The notes beneath the pieces are model-generated. The model worked only from the letters and a program-made list of their open reading frames with translations, was not told the origin of the DNA and did not search any database. From JALZHR01 sp036389695 (GTDB taxonomy: Bacteria > Acidobacteriota > Blastocatellia > Pyrinomonadales > Pyrinomonadaceae): a stretch of 7,872 nucleotides of DNA. Position numbers and translations under genes: made by a program. Location: the NCBI GenBank assembly GCA_036389695.1, contig DASVWG010000199.1, positions 1-7,872 on the forward strand, in the 5' to 3' direction. This document shows, one piece after another, positions 1 to 6,837 of the stretch; the first letter of the stretch is position 1, and each line of letters starts with the position of its first letter.

Positions 1-1128
1 AGCGTCGTCGCGCTTTTTTACGTTTACGCCGGTTATCCGCTGCTGGTTTATTTAATCAGCCGCGCGTTTCCGAAAACAATCAAGCGCGCCGCGTTCGAGC
101 CGAATGTCACGATTTTAATCACCGCTTACAACGAAGAAAAAGACATTCGACAGAAGCTGGAAAACACGCTCGAAATCGATTATCCGCCGGAAAAACTGGA
201 AATTCTCGTCGCGTCCGACGGCTCGACCGACGCGACGGACGAAATCGTCCGCGAATTTGCCGGTCGAAATGTAAAACTTTTCCGGCAGGAAGGCAGAGCC
301 GGAAAAACCTTTACGCAAAACAAAGCCGTCGAACGCGCGCGCGGCGAGATAATTCTTTTTTCCGACGCGACGACGCGCTACAGCGCCGACGTGCTGCGCA
401 GAATTCTGCCGAATTTCGCCGACGAAACAATCGGCTGCGTCGCCGGAAAATTAATCTATGTCGACGATTCGAAATCGACCGTCGGCAAAGGCGCGCGAAG
501 CTATTGGAATTACGAAACTTTTTTAAAGGAAAGCGAATCCAGAGCCTGCTCGCTCATCGGCGCGTCGGGCTGTCTCTACGCCGTCCGAAAATCCGCCTAT
601 CAACCGATGTATGCGGAAGCGTGTTCCGATTTTCTCATCTGCACGGTTCTTTTCCGGCAGGGCTTGCGCTCGGTTTACGAAGCGCAAGCCGTCTGCACCG
701 AAGAGACGAACCGGCAGGCAAACAAGGAAATGCAGATGCGCGTCCGCGTCATCCTGCAAACTTTCACCGACCTCTGGCGCAACCGCGATATGCTGAGTCC
801 GCTGAAAAGCGGTTTCTACGCCGTCCAGCTCGTTTCGCACAAATTGCTGCGCTACGCCGTCCCGCTTTTTTTAGCTTTAATTTTATTTTCGACCGCCGCG
901 CTTTTGGCTCAATCGTTTTTTTACAGCCTGATTTTTACTCTTCAGGCGGCGTTTTATGCGATGGCTTTCGCCGCGTGGCTTCTGGAAAGAAACGGCGTCA
1001 AACTGGGCATTTTAGCGATGCCGCTGTATTTCGTGCTGGCGAATATCGCTTCCGTCATCGCTTTCTACAAATTTCTGCGCGGCGAGCGCTACGCGCGCTG
1101 GGAGCCGATTCGCGAAAATCCGGCGTGA
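1..1128 (+). CDS. Membrane-anchored family-2 glycosyltransferase (5' end cut off by window)
   Basis: The frame is open from base 1 to the TGA at 1126-1128, giving 375 residues with no start in the window. The beginning reads as a transmembrane segment containing YVYAGYPLLVYL, the usual N-terminus of processive-type GT2 enzymes, so probably only a few residues are missing. The GT-A fold follows: VTILITAYNEE (from residue 36), DGST (73-76, nucleotide-sugar binding), a GKT..N element, and SDATT (121-125) at the DXD position. SDF (209-211) with a downstream TEE suits the catalytic-base region, and EMQMRVRV resembles a degenerate QxxRW/RxxR element. Roughly residues 278-360 are hydrophobic and form about three membrane helices. 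It probably transfers a sugar to a lipid-linked acceptor at the inner membrane. The sugar and acceptor cannot be read from the sequence. The next gene starts 8 bases later, so the two are likely cotranscribed. Family assignment is firm; specificity is unknown. Confidence 0.9.
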   Translation, partial: SVVALFYVYAGYPLLVYLISRAFPKTIKRAAFEPNVTILITAYNEEKDIRQKLENTLEIDYPPEKLEILVASDGSTDATDEIVREFAGRNVKLFRQEGRAGKTFTQNKAVERARGEIILFSDATTRYSADVLRRILPNFADETIGCVAGKLIYVDDSKSTVGKGARSYWNYETFLKESESRACSLIGASGCLYAVRKSAYQPMYAEACSDFLICTVLFRQGLRSVYEAQAVCTEETNRQANKEMQMRVRVILQTFTDLWRNRDMLSPLKSGFYAVQLVSHKLLRYAVPLFLALILFSTAALLAQSFFYSLIFTLQAAFYAMAFAAWLLERNGVKLGILAMPLYFVLANIASVIAFYKFLRGERYARWEPIRENPA

Positions 1129-1136
1129 AAAAATCT

Positions 1137-2162
1137 ATGACGGAACAAAAGTTTGTAGAAAAAAGAATCGGAGAGAAAGTGAATCCGTCGCCGCAAATCA
1201 GCGTCGTTATTCCCGCGTATAACGTCGCCGGATTTATCGCCGAAACTCTGGATTCCGTTCTCGCTCAGACTTTTACGAATTACGAAATCATTCTCGTCAA
1301 CGACGGCTCGCCCGACACGGAAAAGCTGGAAAAGGCGCTGGAAAATTATTTTGAAAAAATCGTTTACCTCCGTCAGGAAAACGGCGGAACGGCGAGCGCG
1401 CGAAACGCCGGAATCGAAAACGCGCGCGGAGAATTTATAGCTTTTCTCGACGGCGACGACATCTGGCTGCCCGAAAACTTAGGCGAGCAAATCGAATTTT
1501 TGCAGGAAAACAATCTGGAAATGGTTTACTGCAACGCCTTTCTTTTCGGCGCAGTTCGCGACGGCGCGGAAACTTATATGCAGAAATCGCCTTCCGAGGG
1601 CGCGGCTGATTTCGAAGGCATCGTCAGCGGCAGATGCAGCGTTATCACTTCCGGCACGCTTTGCTGCAAACAAAAAATTCTCGACGCCGGAATGTTCGAT
1701 ATAAACCTGCCGCGCATCGGGATGGAAGATTTCGATTTGTGGCTGCGGCTCGCCAAAGCGGGCGCGGCGATAGGTTATCAGCGAAAAATTCTGCTCAAAT
1801 ATCGCGTCAGCCCGACGAGTCTTTCCGGCAACAGCATCCAGCGCGCGCGCCGCGAAGTCGTCGGTTTGAAAATCGTCAGGGAAAAATTAAATTTAACGCC
1901 GCGCGAACGGGAAGTTTGGCGCGAAACGCTCGCCGAAGCCGAAGCCGAGCTTTTGCTGGAAATCGGCAAAGCGCATCTTTTGCGCGAGGAATTTGCCGAA
2001 GCCAGAAAAAATTTCCGCGCCGCAAACGCGCATTACAAAAAAACGAAGCTGAAATTGATTGATTTGGCTTTGGCGATTTCGCCGAAAACTCTGGTCAGGC
2101 TTTTCAAAAAACAACGCGCCGCCGAACTGCCGTTTATTCCGACTTCGGATGTCATAAACTGA
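1137..2162 (+). CDS. Family-2 glycosyltransferase with helical C-terminal extension
   Basis: From the ATG at 1137 this encodes 341 residues. A soluble GT-A domain fills residues 20 to about 230: ISVVIPAYN (21-29), VNDGS (54-58, UDP-sugar binding), ENGGTASARNAG (81-92), the metal-binding LDGDD (104-108), and MEDFDLWLRL (196-205), which carries the probable catalytic acid. Residues 255-325 are charged and helical. A stretch with a TPR-like pattern, ending around AEARKNFRAANAHYKK, may act as a protein-contact or dimerisation tail. No membrane segment is visible. The open frame continues far upstream through gene 1, but only the part from about 1137 looks like a glycosyltransferase. A GTG at 1179, behind a good GGAG sequence, would give a 327-residue protein starting just before ISVVIPAYN and is a serious alternative start. 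The stop overlaps the next ATG by one base. It probably adds one sugar of the repeat unit in the cytoplasm; donor and linkage are unknown. Confidence 0.9.
   Translation: MTEQKFVEKRIGEKVNPSPQISVVIPAYNVAGFIAETLDSVLAQTFTNYEIILVNDGSPDTEKLEKALENYFEKIVYLRQENGGTASARNAGIENARGEFIAFLDGDDIWLPENLGEQIEFLQENNLEMVYCNAFLFGAVRDGAETYMQKSPSEGAADFEGIVSGRCSVITSGTLCCKQKILDAGMFDINLPRIGMEDFDLWLRLAKAGAAIGYQRKILLKYRVSPTSLSGNSIQRARREVVGLKIVREKLNLTPREREVWRETLAEAEAELLLEIGKAHLLREEFAEARKNFRAANAHYKKTKLKLIDLALAISPKTLVRLFKKQRAAELPFIPTSDVIN
1170..1181 (+). promoter_or_regulatory. Candidate Shine-Dalgarno and alternative GTG start of the second glycosyltransferase
   Basis: GGAG at 1170-1173 lies five bases before an in-frame GTG at 1179-1181. 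This is the only start in the window with a good Shine-Dalgarno match. The ATG at 1137 has only an A-rich leader, as do the other genes. Starting at 1179 would remove 14 charged residues that precede the conserved ISVVIPAYN strand and would match the usual short N-terminus of GT2 enzymes. Which start is used cannot be settled from this sequence alone. Confidence 0.45.
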
Positions 2163-3160
2163 TGAAACTAAACATCGTAATTCCGACTTACAATCGCGCC
2201 GCGAGTCTCAGAAAAACTCTTTCGAGTTTGGCGAAAGCCGAGCGTCCGGCGGATTTTGAAATCGTCGTGACGGTCGTTGATAATAACTCGACCGACGAGA
2301 CGAAAAGCGCGGTCGAGCAAATCAGAGAACAGTTTCAGAAAATCAAGCTCGAATATCTGTTTGAAGCGCGACAGGGAAAATCATACGCCCTGAACGCCGG
2401 AATAGAGCGCGCCGACGGCGATTTGCTGAGCGGCGTGGACGACGATGTGCAGGTGGCGCGTGATTGGTATGTCGAGCTGGAAAAAATCTTTCGCGCGCGC
2501 TGGAACGAGATTGATTTTGTCGGCGGAAAAATGCTGCCCGATTGGGAAAACGCCCGGGAAATTCCGGCGTGGATTGAGCCTTTAAAAGACGGCGTCATCG
2601 GCTGGCGCGATTACGGCGATGAAGAATGGTTTTACGACGCGGACACGCCGATGCTGACCGGCGGGCACGCCGTTTTTAAACGCGAAGTTTTCGACCGAAT
2701 CGGGCTTTTTGCCGAAGGCGTCGGTCCGGCTGGAAAAAGTCTGATGGGCTGCGAAGACGACATCGTTTACGACAAATTGCTGGCGGCTGGAAAGCGCGGC
2801 GTTTACTGCCCGCAGCTCGTCGTTTATCATTTCGTGCCGCGTTATCGCCTGAGCAAATCGTATTATCGCCAGTGGTGTTTCGGCGCGGGAATGTCGTGGA
2901 ATCTGATGGACAGTCATTACAAAAAATTCGACGGCGCGCGTCTTTTCGGCGTTCCGCGTTATCTTTATCGACAGGTTTTCGGCGACTTGCTGGGGAAAAT
3001 CAAAACCGCCGTCGCGCGCGACGAAAGCGAATCTTTAGCGCGCGAAAACAAGATTCTGGTTTTCGCGGGATTTTTCTACGCCCGAAATTTAAAAGGCGGC
3101 TGGCTCGACAAACCGCTGCAATCAATCGTCAAACGAACCGTCAAAGCGGCGGAAAGATAG
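2162..3160 (+). CDS. Family-2 glycosyltransferase
   Basis: This encodes 332 residues, starting immediately with the GT-A strand NIVIPTYNR (4-12). Further motifs are VDNNSTDET (39-47) for nucleotide binding, ARQGKSYALNAGI (69-81), and the metal-binding VDDDV (92-96). Then come a TGGHAVFKREVF acceptor-side element (166-177) and GCEDD (196-200), which supplies the probable catalytic acid. YHFVPRYRLSKSYYRQW (222-238) is a typical ending for this subgroup. No signal peptide or membrane helix is seen; the basic, aromatic C-terminus could associate peripherally with the membrane. The ATG overlaps the previous stop (TGATG), which implies translational coupling, and there is no Shine-Dalgarno of its own. 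The enzyme probably adds a further sugar to the lipid-linked oligosaccharide in the cytoplasm. Family assignment is firm; donor, acceptor and linkage cannot be deduced. Confidence 0.92.
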   Translation: MKLNIVIPTYNRAASLRKTLSSLAKAERPADFEIVVTVVDNNSTDETKSAVEQIREQFQKIKLEYLFEARQGKSYALNAGIERADGDLLSGVDDDVQVARDWYVELEKIFRARWNEIDFVGGKMLPDWENAREIPAWIEPLKDGVIGWRDYGDEEWFYDADTPMLTGGHAVFKREVFDRIGLFAEGVGPAGKSLMGCEDDIVYDKLLAAGKRGVYCPQLVVYHFVPRYRLSKSYYRQWCFGAGMSWNLMDSHYKKFDGARLFGVPRYLYRQVFGDLLGKIKTAVARDESESLARENKILVFAGFFYARNLKGGWLDKPLQSIVKRTVKAAER

Positions 3161-3178
3161 AAAAGTAAAAGGGGAAAC

Positions 3179-3269
3179 GTGAAAAAGTGAAAAAGGTTAA
3201 AAGTGAAAAAGTCTTCGTCGCTTTTCGATAACCCAACTTTTTCACCTTTTCACCTTTTCACTTTTTCAC
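3179..3269. repeat. Long imperfect inverted repeat of GTGAAAAAG-type units
   Basis: This structure fills most of the 120-base gap between the third glycosyltransferase and the flippase. The left arm (3179-3212) and right arm (3236-3269) are each 34 bases and pair at 29 of 34 positions around a 23-base loop (3213-3235). Each arm is itself made of repeated 8-9 base units of the form GTGAAAAAG or GTGAAAAGG, so it is both a tandem and an inverted repeat. The mismatches cluster in the middle, with clean ends. Related A-rich sequence (3161-3178) precedes the left arm. It could be a dispersed intergenic element or a transcript hairpin that weakens read-through into the flippase. The AT-rich stem and lack of a clear trailing T run after a GC stem argue against an ordinary intrinsic terminator. 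No convincing promoter was found in the gap. Confidence 0.85.
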
Positions 3270-3280
3270 TTTAAAAATCG

Positions 3281-4885
3281 ATGAACGAAACCGAACAAAA
3301 AAAGCCTTCCCTGAAATCGCAGAGCGCGTGGCTGCTGTTTGCGAAAATCGTCGGTTTCGGCTTCGCGTTTCTTTTGCCGCTGCTGGTCGTCAGGTTTCTC
3401 TCGCAGGATAAAGTCGGCGTTTACCGGCAGGTTTTTCTCATTATCGCCAACGCGGTTTCGATTCTGCCGCTCGGTTTTTCGATGAGCGCGTTTTATTTTC
3501 TGAACCGCGAAACGGCGCAAAGGCGCGGCGCGGCGGTTTTAAATATTTTATTGTTTAATTTCGCCGTCGGCGGCGCGGCTTGTCTCACGCTTTTTTTGTT
3601 TCCGCAGCTTTTGGGAAATCTTTTTAATAACGCGGAAATGACGCGTCTCGCGCCAAAAATCGGCGTCGTCATCTGGCTCTGGATTTTTTCCGCTTTTCTG
3701 GAAACTATAGCGGTCGCCAATCAGGAATCGCGGCTGGCGACCGTTTTTATCATTCTCGCCCAACTGACGAAAACTCTGCTGATGGCGCTGGCGGTCGTCG
3801 CGTTTGCCTCGGTCGAATCGTTTCTGTATGCGGCGATGGCGCAGGCAGGCTTGCAGACTTTGGTTTTGCTCGTTTATCTGCACTCGCGCTTTCCGCGCTT
3901 CTGGCGAAGCTTCGATTTGAAATTTTTCCGCGAGCAGATGTTTTACGCGCTGCCGTTCGGCTTGGCGGGCTTGCTCTGGACTTTGCAGACGGACATTCAT
4001 AATTATTTTGTCGGGCATCGTTTCAGCGCGGCGGAATTTGCCGTCTACGCTTACGGCTGTTTCCAGCTGCCTTTGATTACAATGCTTTCCGAATCGGTGA
4101 CGTCCGTTTTGATTCCGCGAATGAGCGAGCTCGAGGCGCGCGGCGACACGCGGGAAATGATTCGTCTGACGGCGCGCGCGATGCAGAAACTGGCGTTTTT
4201 CTTTTTTCCGGTTTACATCTTTCTGTTCGTCACGTCGCAAACTTTTATCACGACGCTTTTCACGGAAAAATTCGCGGCGAGCGTGCCGATTTTTCTGATA
4301 AACCTGACGCTTTTGCCGTTTGATATCTGGGTGGTCGACCCGATTACGCGCGCTTTTAAAGAGCTCGGCAGATTTCTGCTCGTCTTGCGCGTTTTCGTTT
4401 TGCTGGCGCTCGTCGCGGCGCTTTTTTTGGGGCTGCAATATTTCGATTTGCGCGAAATGATTGCGATTGTCGTCGCGGCGAGCCTGACCGAAAAGTTCGT
4501 TTCGACTTTTGTGATTGCGCGAAAATTCGGCGTCCGGCGCGAAGACGCGCGTCTTTTAGACGGCGTCTGGAAAACGGCTTTGGCGAGCTTGGCGGCGGGA
4601 ATAATTTTATTTTTATTTTACTGGCTGGCGAAAGATGCAACGTATAATTTCGGCGCCGGTTTGATTAATTCGCTTTTCATTGCGCCGAAGCCGTCAATCA
4701 GTGATTTTGCGGCGGGCGCTTTCACGCTCGGCGTCTGTTTCTTGATTTTCGCGCCGATTTATTTAATTTTAGCCAACGCTTTTAACCTGATTGACGACGG
4801 CGAAAAAGCCTTTCTCAAAAACGTTTTCGGAAAGCCGAAATCTTTATTTTCGAGAAGGCTCGCCATCGAAAAATCCGAAATCTGA
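3281..4885 (+). CDS. Polysaccharide flippase, Wzx/MATE-like membrane protein
   Basis: This encodes 534 residues, is strongly hydrophobic throughout, and has about 12-14 predicted membrane helices by eye, the usual size and topology of Wzx-type oligosaccharide flippases (MOP/MATE superfamily). The N-terminus (SAWLLFAKIVGFGFAFLLPLLVVRFLS, read in two pieces at 15-30 and 31-41) with the following VGVYRQVFLI is the characteristic first-helix and loop pattern. Other family-like features are ALPFGLAGLLW (223-233), TSVLIPRMSEL (274-284) and an amphipathic segment before the central helices. It would move an undecaprenyl-linked oligosaccharide across the inner membrane, fitting its place next to three glycosyltransferases. 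Substrate specificity cannot be read. The ATG at 3281 has no Shine-Dalgarno but follows an A-rich leader. The last residues (IEKSEI) are encoded by a simple repeat that runs past the stop, so the extreme C-terminus may be variable. Synthesis may be independent of the upstream genes because of the intervening inverted repeat. Confidence 0.9.
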   Translation: MNETEQKKPSLKSQSAWLLFAKIVGFGFAFLLPLLVVRFLSQDKVGVYRQVFLIIANAVSILPLGFSMSAFYFLNRETAQRRGAAVLNILLFNFAVGGAACLTLFLFPQLLGNLFNNAEMTRLAPKIGVVIWLWIFSAFLETIAVANQESRLATVFIILAQLTKTLLMALAVVAFASVESFLYAAMAQAGLQTLVLLVYLHSRFPRFWRSFDLKFFREQMFYALPFGLAGLLWTLQTDIHNYFVGHRFSAAEFAVYAYGCFQLPLITMLSESVTSVLIPRMSELEARGDTREMIRLTARAMQKLAFFFFPVYIFLFVTSQTFITTLFTEKFAASVPIFLINLTLLPFDIWVVDPITRAFKELGRFLLVLRVFVLLALVAALFLGLQYFDLREMIAIVVAASLTEKFVSTFVIARKFGVRREDARLLDGVWKTALASLAAGIILFLFYWLAKDATYNFGAGLINSLFIAPKPSISDFAAGAFTLGVCFLIFAPIYLILANAFNLIDDGEKAFLKNVFGKPKSLFSRRLAIEKSEI

Positions 4886-4896
4886 AATCGAAAATT
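4868..4896. repeat. Short GAAATC-type simple repeat spanning the flippase stop
   Basis: Four imperfect units can be read in a row: GAAAAATCC (4868-4876), GAAATCT (4877-4883), GAAATC (4884-4889) and GAAAATT (4890-4896). The array encodes the last residues of the flippase, contains its TGA at 4883-4885, and forms the leader just before the next ATG at 4900. Unit length and sequence drift, so this could be an eroded simple repeat or chance A-rich composition. It replaces any Shine-Dalgarno for the amidotransferase gene. Confidence 0.5.
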
Positions 4897-4899
4897 AAA

Positions 4900-6774
4900 A
4901 TGTGCGGAATAGCCGGATTTATTGTTAAAGAAAAAAACGCGCCGACGGCGGAGCGCGAAGCTTTGCTCGACCGGATGTGCCGCGTCATAACCTATCGCGG
5001 ACCGGATGAGCAGGGCGCGGTCGTCGCGGGACGCGCCGCGCTCGGAATGCGGCGGCTTTCCATCATCGACCTGAAAAGCGGGCAGCAGCCGATTTATAAT
5101 GAAGACGGCAGCCTGGCGATTGTTTTCAACGGCGAAATCTACAATTACCGCGAATTGAAAGCGAAGCTCGAAGCGCGCGGGCACAAATTTAAAACCAATT
5201 CCGACACGGAAACCATCGTTCACGCCTTTGAAGAATACGGCGCGGATTGCGTTTCGCATCTGCGCGGAATGTTTGCTTTCGCGATTTGGGACAAGCGCGA
5301 CGAAAGCTTATTCATCGCCCGCGACAGAGTCGGGAAAAAACCGCTTTTTTACGCTTTGACCGCGCGGGGAAATTTCGTTTTCGGCTCGGAGATGAAAGTT
5401 TTGCTGGCGCACGGCGAGATTGAACGGGAAATAGATTTCGCGGCGCTCGACGCTTATCTGACTTTCGGTTACGTGCCCGAAGAGTTCTGTATTTTCAAAA
5501 ACGTTTATAAACTTTTGCCCGGACATTTTCTAACGCTGAAAAACGGCGAAATCAAGACGCGGAAATACTGGGATTTCGAATACAAAAAAGTTTCCGAAGT
5601 AAAAACCGAAGCCGAATATATCGAAATCTTACGCGAAAAAATTAAAGAAGCCGTCAAGATTCGTCTTATTTCCGAAGTTCCTCTGGGAGCGTTTTTGTCG
5701 GGCGGCGTCGATTCGTCGAGCGTCGTCGCGATGATGTCGCAGATTCTCGAAACGCCGGTCAAAACTTTTTCCATCGGCTTTAACGAGGACAGTTTCAACG
5801 AGCTGAAATACGCGCGCGTTGCCGCGAAACATTTCAACACCGAGCATCACGAATTTATCGTGACGCCGGATTTGGTCGAAACGGTTGACGAGCTGGTGTG
5901 GCATTTTGACGAGCCTTTTGCCGATTCATCGGCGCTGCCGACATTTATGGTTTCCAAAATGGCGCGCCAGTTTGTGACGGTCGTTTTGTCGGGCGACGGC
6001 GGCGACGAGCTTTTTGCCGGTTACACGCGCTACGTCGTTGACCGCAAGCGCGGCGCGATGGCGAATCTGCCGCCGTTTGTCAGAAAAAATCTGCGCGCTT
6101 TCAGCGAAGCTTTGCCGCACGGCGCGAAGGGCAGAAATTATCTTTACAACGTTTCGCTCGACTCGGTCGAGCGTTACATCGACAGCATTTCGCAATACAA
6201 CGCGCTGCGGAAAAAGTCGCTTTATTCCGCAGATTTTCAGTCGCGATTAAACGGAAATTCCGGCTTCGGGCTTTATCGAAAAATCGCGGGCAGCGTCGCG
6301 ACCGGCAATGCGATTGATAATTTGCTTTATCTCGACAGCAAGACTTATCTGCCGGGCGACATTCTGACGAAAGTCGACCGCATGAGCATGGCGGCGTCGC
6401 TCGAAGCGCGCGTTCCGCTGCTCGACCACGAGCTTATTGAATTTGTGACGCAGATTCCTTCCAGTTTGAAAATGAAAGGCTTGCACACAAAATACATTTT
6501 CAAAAAAGCGATGGAAGGCATCGTTCCGCCGGAAATTCTCTATCGCGAAAAACAGGGCTTCGGCGTGCCGATTGAAGAATGGATAAACAAAGGGCTGCGC
6601 GCGCGGATTCACGAAACTTTGCTCGAAAGGCGCACACTGGAGCGCGGATATTTTGAAAAATCCTATATCCAAACGCTTCTTGACGAGCATTCAAAGCGCC
6701 GCCGCGACCATTCGCACGCGCTGTGGATTTTGTGGATGCTTGAGCTGTGGCACCGGCGGTTTCTGGATAAATGA
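4900..6774 (+). CDS. asnB: Asparagine synthase (glutamine-hydrolysing) / class-II glutamine amidotransferase
   Basis: This is full length for the AsnB family at 624 residues. The start is fixed by MCGIAGF: Cys2 becomes the N-terminal nucleophile after methionine removal. The glutaminase domain (about 2-215) has RGPDEQG (33-39), RRLSIID (51-57), NGEIYNY (77-83), SDTE (101-104) and RDRVGKKPLFY (141-151). The synthetase domain (about 240-620) has the ATP-pyrophosphatase loop LSGGVDSSS (266-274), LSGDGGDELFAGY (363-375), and KVDRMSMAASLEARVPLLDHE (491-511). All catalytic motifs appear intact, so it should hydrolyse glutamine, channel ammonia and activate a carboxylate with ATP. Known relatives either make asparagine from aspartate or, in glycan clusters, amidate sugar acids; the location between a flippase and a deacetylase-like gene makes the second role plausible. 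It starts 14 bases after the flippase stop, suggesting coexpression. The family is certain, the physiological substrate is not. Confidence 0.95.
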   Translation: MCGIAGFIVKEKNAPTAEREALLDRMCRVITYRGPDEQGAVVAGRAALGMRRLSIIDLKSGQQPIYNEDGSLAIVFNGEIYNYRELKAKLEARGHKFKTNSDTETIVHAFEEYGADCVSHLRGMFAFAIWDKRDESLFIARDRVGKKPLFYALTARGNFVFGSEMKVLLAHGEIEREIDFAALDAYLTFGYVPEEFCIFKNVYKLLPGHFLTLKNGEIKTRKYWDFEYKKVSEVKTEAEYIEILREKIKEAVKIRLISEVPLGAFLSGGVDSSSVVAMMSQILETPVKTFSIGFNEDSFNELKYARVAAKHFNTEHHEFIVTPDLVETVDELVWHFDEPFADSSALPTFMVSKMARQFVTVVLSGDGGDELFAGYTRYVVDRKRGAMANLPPFVRKNLRAFSEALPHGAKGRNYLYNVSLDSVERYIDSISQYNALRKKSLYSADFQSRLNGNSGFGLYRKIAGSVATGNAIDNLLYLDSKTYLPGDILTKVDRMSMAASLEARVPLLDHELIEFVTQIPSSLKMKGLHTKYIFKKAMEGIVPPEILYREKQGFGVPIEEWINKGLRARIHETLLERRTLERGYFEKSYIQTLLDEHSKRRRDHSHALWILWMLELWHRRFLDK

Positions 6775-6799
6775 TTTCATTCGCGCTTTTTACGCTAAG

Positions 6800-6821
6800 A
6801 AAGCACGCCCGTTTGTGCTTT
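6800..6821 (+). other. Small perfect hairpin upstream of the last gene
   Basis: AAAGCAC (6800-6806) and GTGCTTT (6815-6821) form a perfect 7-bp stem around an 8-base loop in the 59-base gap after the amidotransferase. The stem has only three G/C pairs and is followed by AATGATG, not a T run, so it is a poor intrinsic terminator. It could be a weak leader structure for the downstream gene, an operator half-site pair, or chance. Confidence 0.4.
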
Positions 6822-6822
6822 A

Positions 6823-6837
6823 ATGATGAAAAAATGA
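6823..6837 (+). other. Four-codon mini-ORF whose stop overlaps the next start
   Basis: ATGATGAAAAAATGA reads as MMKK followed by TGA, and that TGA overlaps the ATG at 6834 in an ATGA arrangement. It follows the 6800-6821 hairpin directly. Such a mini-ORF could feed ribosomes onto the main start by re-initiation, or it may simply be an A-rich leader that happens to contain extra ATGs. No product of interest is implied. Confidence 0.3.

Noticed and set aside
504..1136. Upstream extension of the second glycosyltransferase frame through gene 1
   Set aside because: The frame is open, but its translation is Arg/Ala/Phe-rich without motifs and overlaps the clear glycosyltransferase in frame 1. The GT-A fold begins only after 1179, so a 552-residue fusion protein is not believable.
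3161..3280. CRISPR array or small RNA gene in the gap before the flippase
   Set aside because: The units are 8-9 bases, contiguous and without spacers, and are arranged as two opposed arms. There is no CRISPR-length repeat and no promoter or terminator pair supporting an RNA gene.
3548..4438. A 296-codon open frame on the minus strand inside the flippase gene
   Set aside because: Its translation is a basic, Arg/Gln-rich string with no domain or membrane pattern, while the + strand frame encodes an obvious flippase. The open antisense frame follows from codon bias (many NNG/NNC codons and few stops on the reverse).
6800..6821. Intrinsic terminator after the amidotransferase
   Set aside because: The 7-bp stem is only three G/C pairs and no T run follows; the sequence continues into ATGATG.
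6775..6833. Promoter for the last gene
   Set aside because: Candidate boxes (TTCATT at 6776 and TAAGAA at 6796) have only 14 bases between them and poor consensus matches, so I could not support a promoter call.
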